DNA from: an uncultured Actinomycetes bacterium
GTDB lineage: Bacteria; Actinomycetota; Acidimicrobiia; Acidimicrobiales; RAAP-2
Reading direction: 5' to 3'
Length of the DNA stretch: 14,482 bases
Assembly (NCBI GenBank): GCA_903826715.1
Contig: CAIKFN010000169.1
Span: 1-14,482, forward strand
Shown: positions 14,465 to 14,482 of the stretch, one piece after another
Layout of the letters: every line of letters starts with the position of its first letter
Position numbering within the stretch: position 1 is the first letter of the stretch
Made by a program: the position numbers and the translations under genes
The notes under the pieces: model-generated
Database searches by the model: none
Seen by the model: only the letters and a program-made list of their open reading frames with translations
Told to the model about the DNA's origin: nothing

Positions 14465-14482
14465 CCTCTGCAAGGGCAGCGG

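Overview
The window is a densely packed housekeeping block from a bacterial chromosome, with every confident gene on the minus strand, so transcription runs from the right edge to the left. The order resembles the mycobacterial and other actinobacterial arrangement (recG, rsmD, coaD, a SepIVA/DivIVA-like gene, DUF177, rpmF, rnc, mutM, smc, ftsY, ffh), with plsX and acpP inserted between rpmF and rnc. The SepIVA-like gene, the actinobacterial style of Ffh and the apparent leaderless starts all point to Actinomycetota. By eye the base composition is only moderately GC-rich, which would fit a lineage such as Acidimicrobiia better than Streptomyces or Mycobacterium. That assignment is inference.

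Layout in transcription order: a FakA/YloV-like DAK2 protein (14450-12789); recG (12792-10582); rsmD (10555-10028); coaD (10031-9543); a SepIVA-like coiled-coil protein (9543-8890); a DUF177/YceD protein (8884-8330); rpmF (8295-8116, a 59-residue gene); plsX (8114-7131); acpP (7069-6779); rnc (6770-6081); mutM (6088-5186); smc (5148-2620); ftsY (2623-1571); ffh (1555-65). Most junctions are overlaps or gaps of a few bases. No stretch of 300 bases lacks a gene, and I see no mobile element, CRISPR array, tRNA or rRNA.

Functionally the block joins phospholipid precursor supply (FakA-like protein, PlsX, ACP, and CoaD, which makes the CoA precursor of the ACP prosthetic group), ribosome and RNA maturation (RsmD, DUF177, L32, RNase III), DNA repair and chromosome organisation (RecG, MutM, SMC), septal growth (SepIVA-like) and membrane protein targeting (FtsY, Ffh).

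The most notable observation is the SMC protein. Both ATPase head halves are intact, but it has only 842 residues and no recognisable hinge domain; the two coiled-coil arms seem to meet at a short turn. Other points are a MutM that has lost several classical DNA-contact residues, a TANNNT hexamer exactly six bases before the start codons of ffh, smc and rsmD (suggesting leaderless mRNAs), a perfect inverted repeat in front of acpP, and a likely rightward promoter inside the beginning of the FakA-like gene. Three gene starts (mutM, acpP, coaD) are placed downstream of the longest possible reading frame on the basis of motifs and ribosome binding sites.
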